Below, piece by piece: positions 5,589 to 6,215 of a stretch of 6,215 nt of DNA (positions are counted from its first letter, which is position 1; the number at the start of each line of letters is the position of its first letter). The notes beneath the pieces were generated by a model. It worked only from the letters and a program-made list of their open reading frames with translations. It was not told where the DNA came from and did not search any database. Location of the stretch: contig DAOWGA010000231.1 in assembly GCA_030637665.1 (NCBI GenBank), forward strand, positions 1 to 6,215, in the 5' to 3' direction. Both the position numbers and the translations under genes were made by a program. The stretch comes from Lysobacterales bacterium. Its GTDB lineage: Bacteria; Pseudomonadota; Gammaproteobacteria; Xanthomonadales; SZUA-36.

Positions 5589-6215
5589 ATGAGCGAACCC
5601 ATCTGGTCACCTGGCCCGGTGCGCCGGCAAACAGCGAACATCCGCAGGTTTATGGAACTGCTTAGAACGGAGTTGGATCCCGCTATTCACGAATACCGGG
5701 ATTTGCACCGTTATTCGATTGAAAACCCCGCCGAGTTCTGGCGCGCAGTCTGGGAGTTCTGCGAAATTGTCGGCTACGCCGGTAATGAGGTGGTAATTGA
5801 TCCGGACAAGATGCCGGGGGCAAAGTGGTTTCCAGGCGCCCGCCTGAATTTCGCAGAAAATCTCTTGCGTTATCGAGACGACCAGTCGGCCATCCTGTTC
5901 AAATCTGAAACCGGTGACACCGCAGAACTCAGCTACCGGGAACTTTATACGGCGGTTGCACAAACAGCCTCGGCCCTGAAAGCTGCTGGCGTGGAAACCG
6001 GCGACCGGGTAGCGGGCTACATGCCAAATCTGCCTGAAACCGTTATCGCGATGCTGGCAGCGACCAGTATCGGTGCTATCTGGTCGTCTTGCTCGCCCGA
6101 TTTTGGAATCGACGGCGTGGTTGACCGGCTCGGCCAAATCCAACCCAGGGTATTATTCTGCGCTGCCGCGTACAGCTATAACGGCAAAACTCATGATTGC
6201 CTGGACAAAGTCAAA
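5589..6215 (+). CDS. aacS: Acetoacetyl-CoA synthetase (acetoacetate-CoA ligase), N-terminal part
   Basis: This enzyme of the ANL adenylate-forming superfamily converts acetoacetate, ATP and CoA to acetoacetyl-CoA. The 209 codons seen are about a third of the usual roughly 650 residues; the gene runs off the right edge, so the catalytic adenylation motifs and C-terminal lid are not visible. Seen are the N-terminal domain (HRYSIENPAEFWRAVWEF, 40-57), the segment GAKWFPGARLNFAENLL (77-93) and the adenylation-domain start with GDRVAGYMPNLPETVIAMLA (138-157). IGAIWSSCSPDFG (161-173) and the YNGK at 197-200 distinguish acetoacetyl-CoA synthetases from acetyl-CoA synthetases. The ATG is 4 bp after the etfA stop with no strong Shine-Dalgarno, so it is probably translated by coupling to etfA. 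It would supply acetoacetyl-CoA for thiolysis, with acetoacetate coming from leucine degradation or ketone uptake. The operon link to etf genes supports a catabolic role but does not prove it. Confidence 0.9.
   Translation, partial: MSEPIWSPGPVRRQTANIRRFMELLRTELDPAIHEYRDLHRYSIENPAEFWRAVWEFCEIVGYAGNEVVIDPDKMPGAKWFPGARLNFAENLLRYRDDQSAILFKSETGDTAELSYRELYTAVAQTASALKAAGVETGDRVAGYMPNLPETVIAMLAATSIGAIWSSCSPDFGIDGVVDRLGQIQPRVLFCAAAYSYNGKTHDCLDKVK

Noticed and set aside
5607..6143. A 178-codon open frame on the minus strand
   Set aside because: It is antisense to the acetoacetyl-CoA synthetase, which is clearly recognisable on the plus strand.

Overview
The window looks like a chromosomal segment of a proteobacterium, most likely a gammaproteobacterium. 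This rests on the ETF-ubiquinone oxidoreductase, EtfB and EtfA sequences and on a zinc-uptake cluster containing an outer-membrane barrel protein. The base composition is moderately GC-rich and coding density is high. I cannot place it below class level from the sequence alone.

Left part (1-2032, minus strand): a probable zinc-acquisition operon. In transcription order it holds a small secreted Cys/His protein (2032-1751), an outer-membrane porin-like protein with a periplasmic coiled-coil stalk (from 1685), and the start of a ZnuA-type periplasmic zinc-binding protein (from 308, running off the window edge). The most unusual point in the window is here. The porin frame has no stop codon. After the Phe that should end the barrel (F455) comes a CAG codon, and the frame continues straight into ZnuA, whose own ribosome binding site and start codon are intact. 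I checked every codon of this frame from 1685 to 1 and found no stop. A single T-to-C change from an ancestral TAG, or a sequencing error, would explain it.

Middle (2033-2248): a 216-bp divergent intergenic region. It holds a promoter candidate facing the zinc operon, a perfect TATAAT -10 box facing right, and an 8-bp-arm inverted repeat just upstream of that box.

Right part (2249-6215, plus strand): an electron-transfer operon. It encodes ETF-ubiquinone oxidoreductase, EtfB, EtfA (ATGA overlap with etfB) and, 4 bp later, an acetoacetyl-CoA synthetase cut by the window end. EtfAB accepts electrons from acyl-CoA and related dehydrogenases, and ETF-QO passes them to the quinone pool. Acetoacetyl-CoA synthetase activates acetoacetate, for example from leucine breakdown. 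Together these suggest fatty-acid, branched-chain amino-acid or ketone-body oxidation. No RNA gene, mobile element, CRISPR array or convincing rho-independent terminator was seen.
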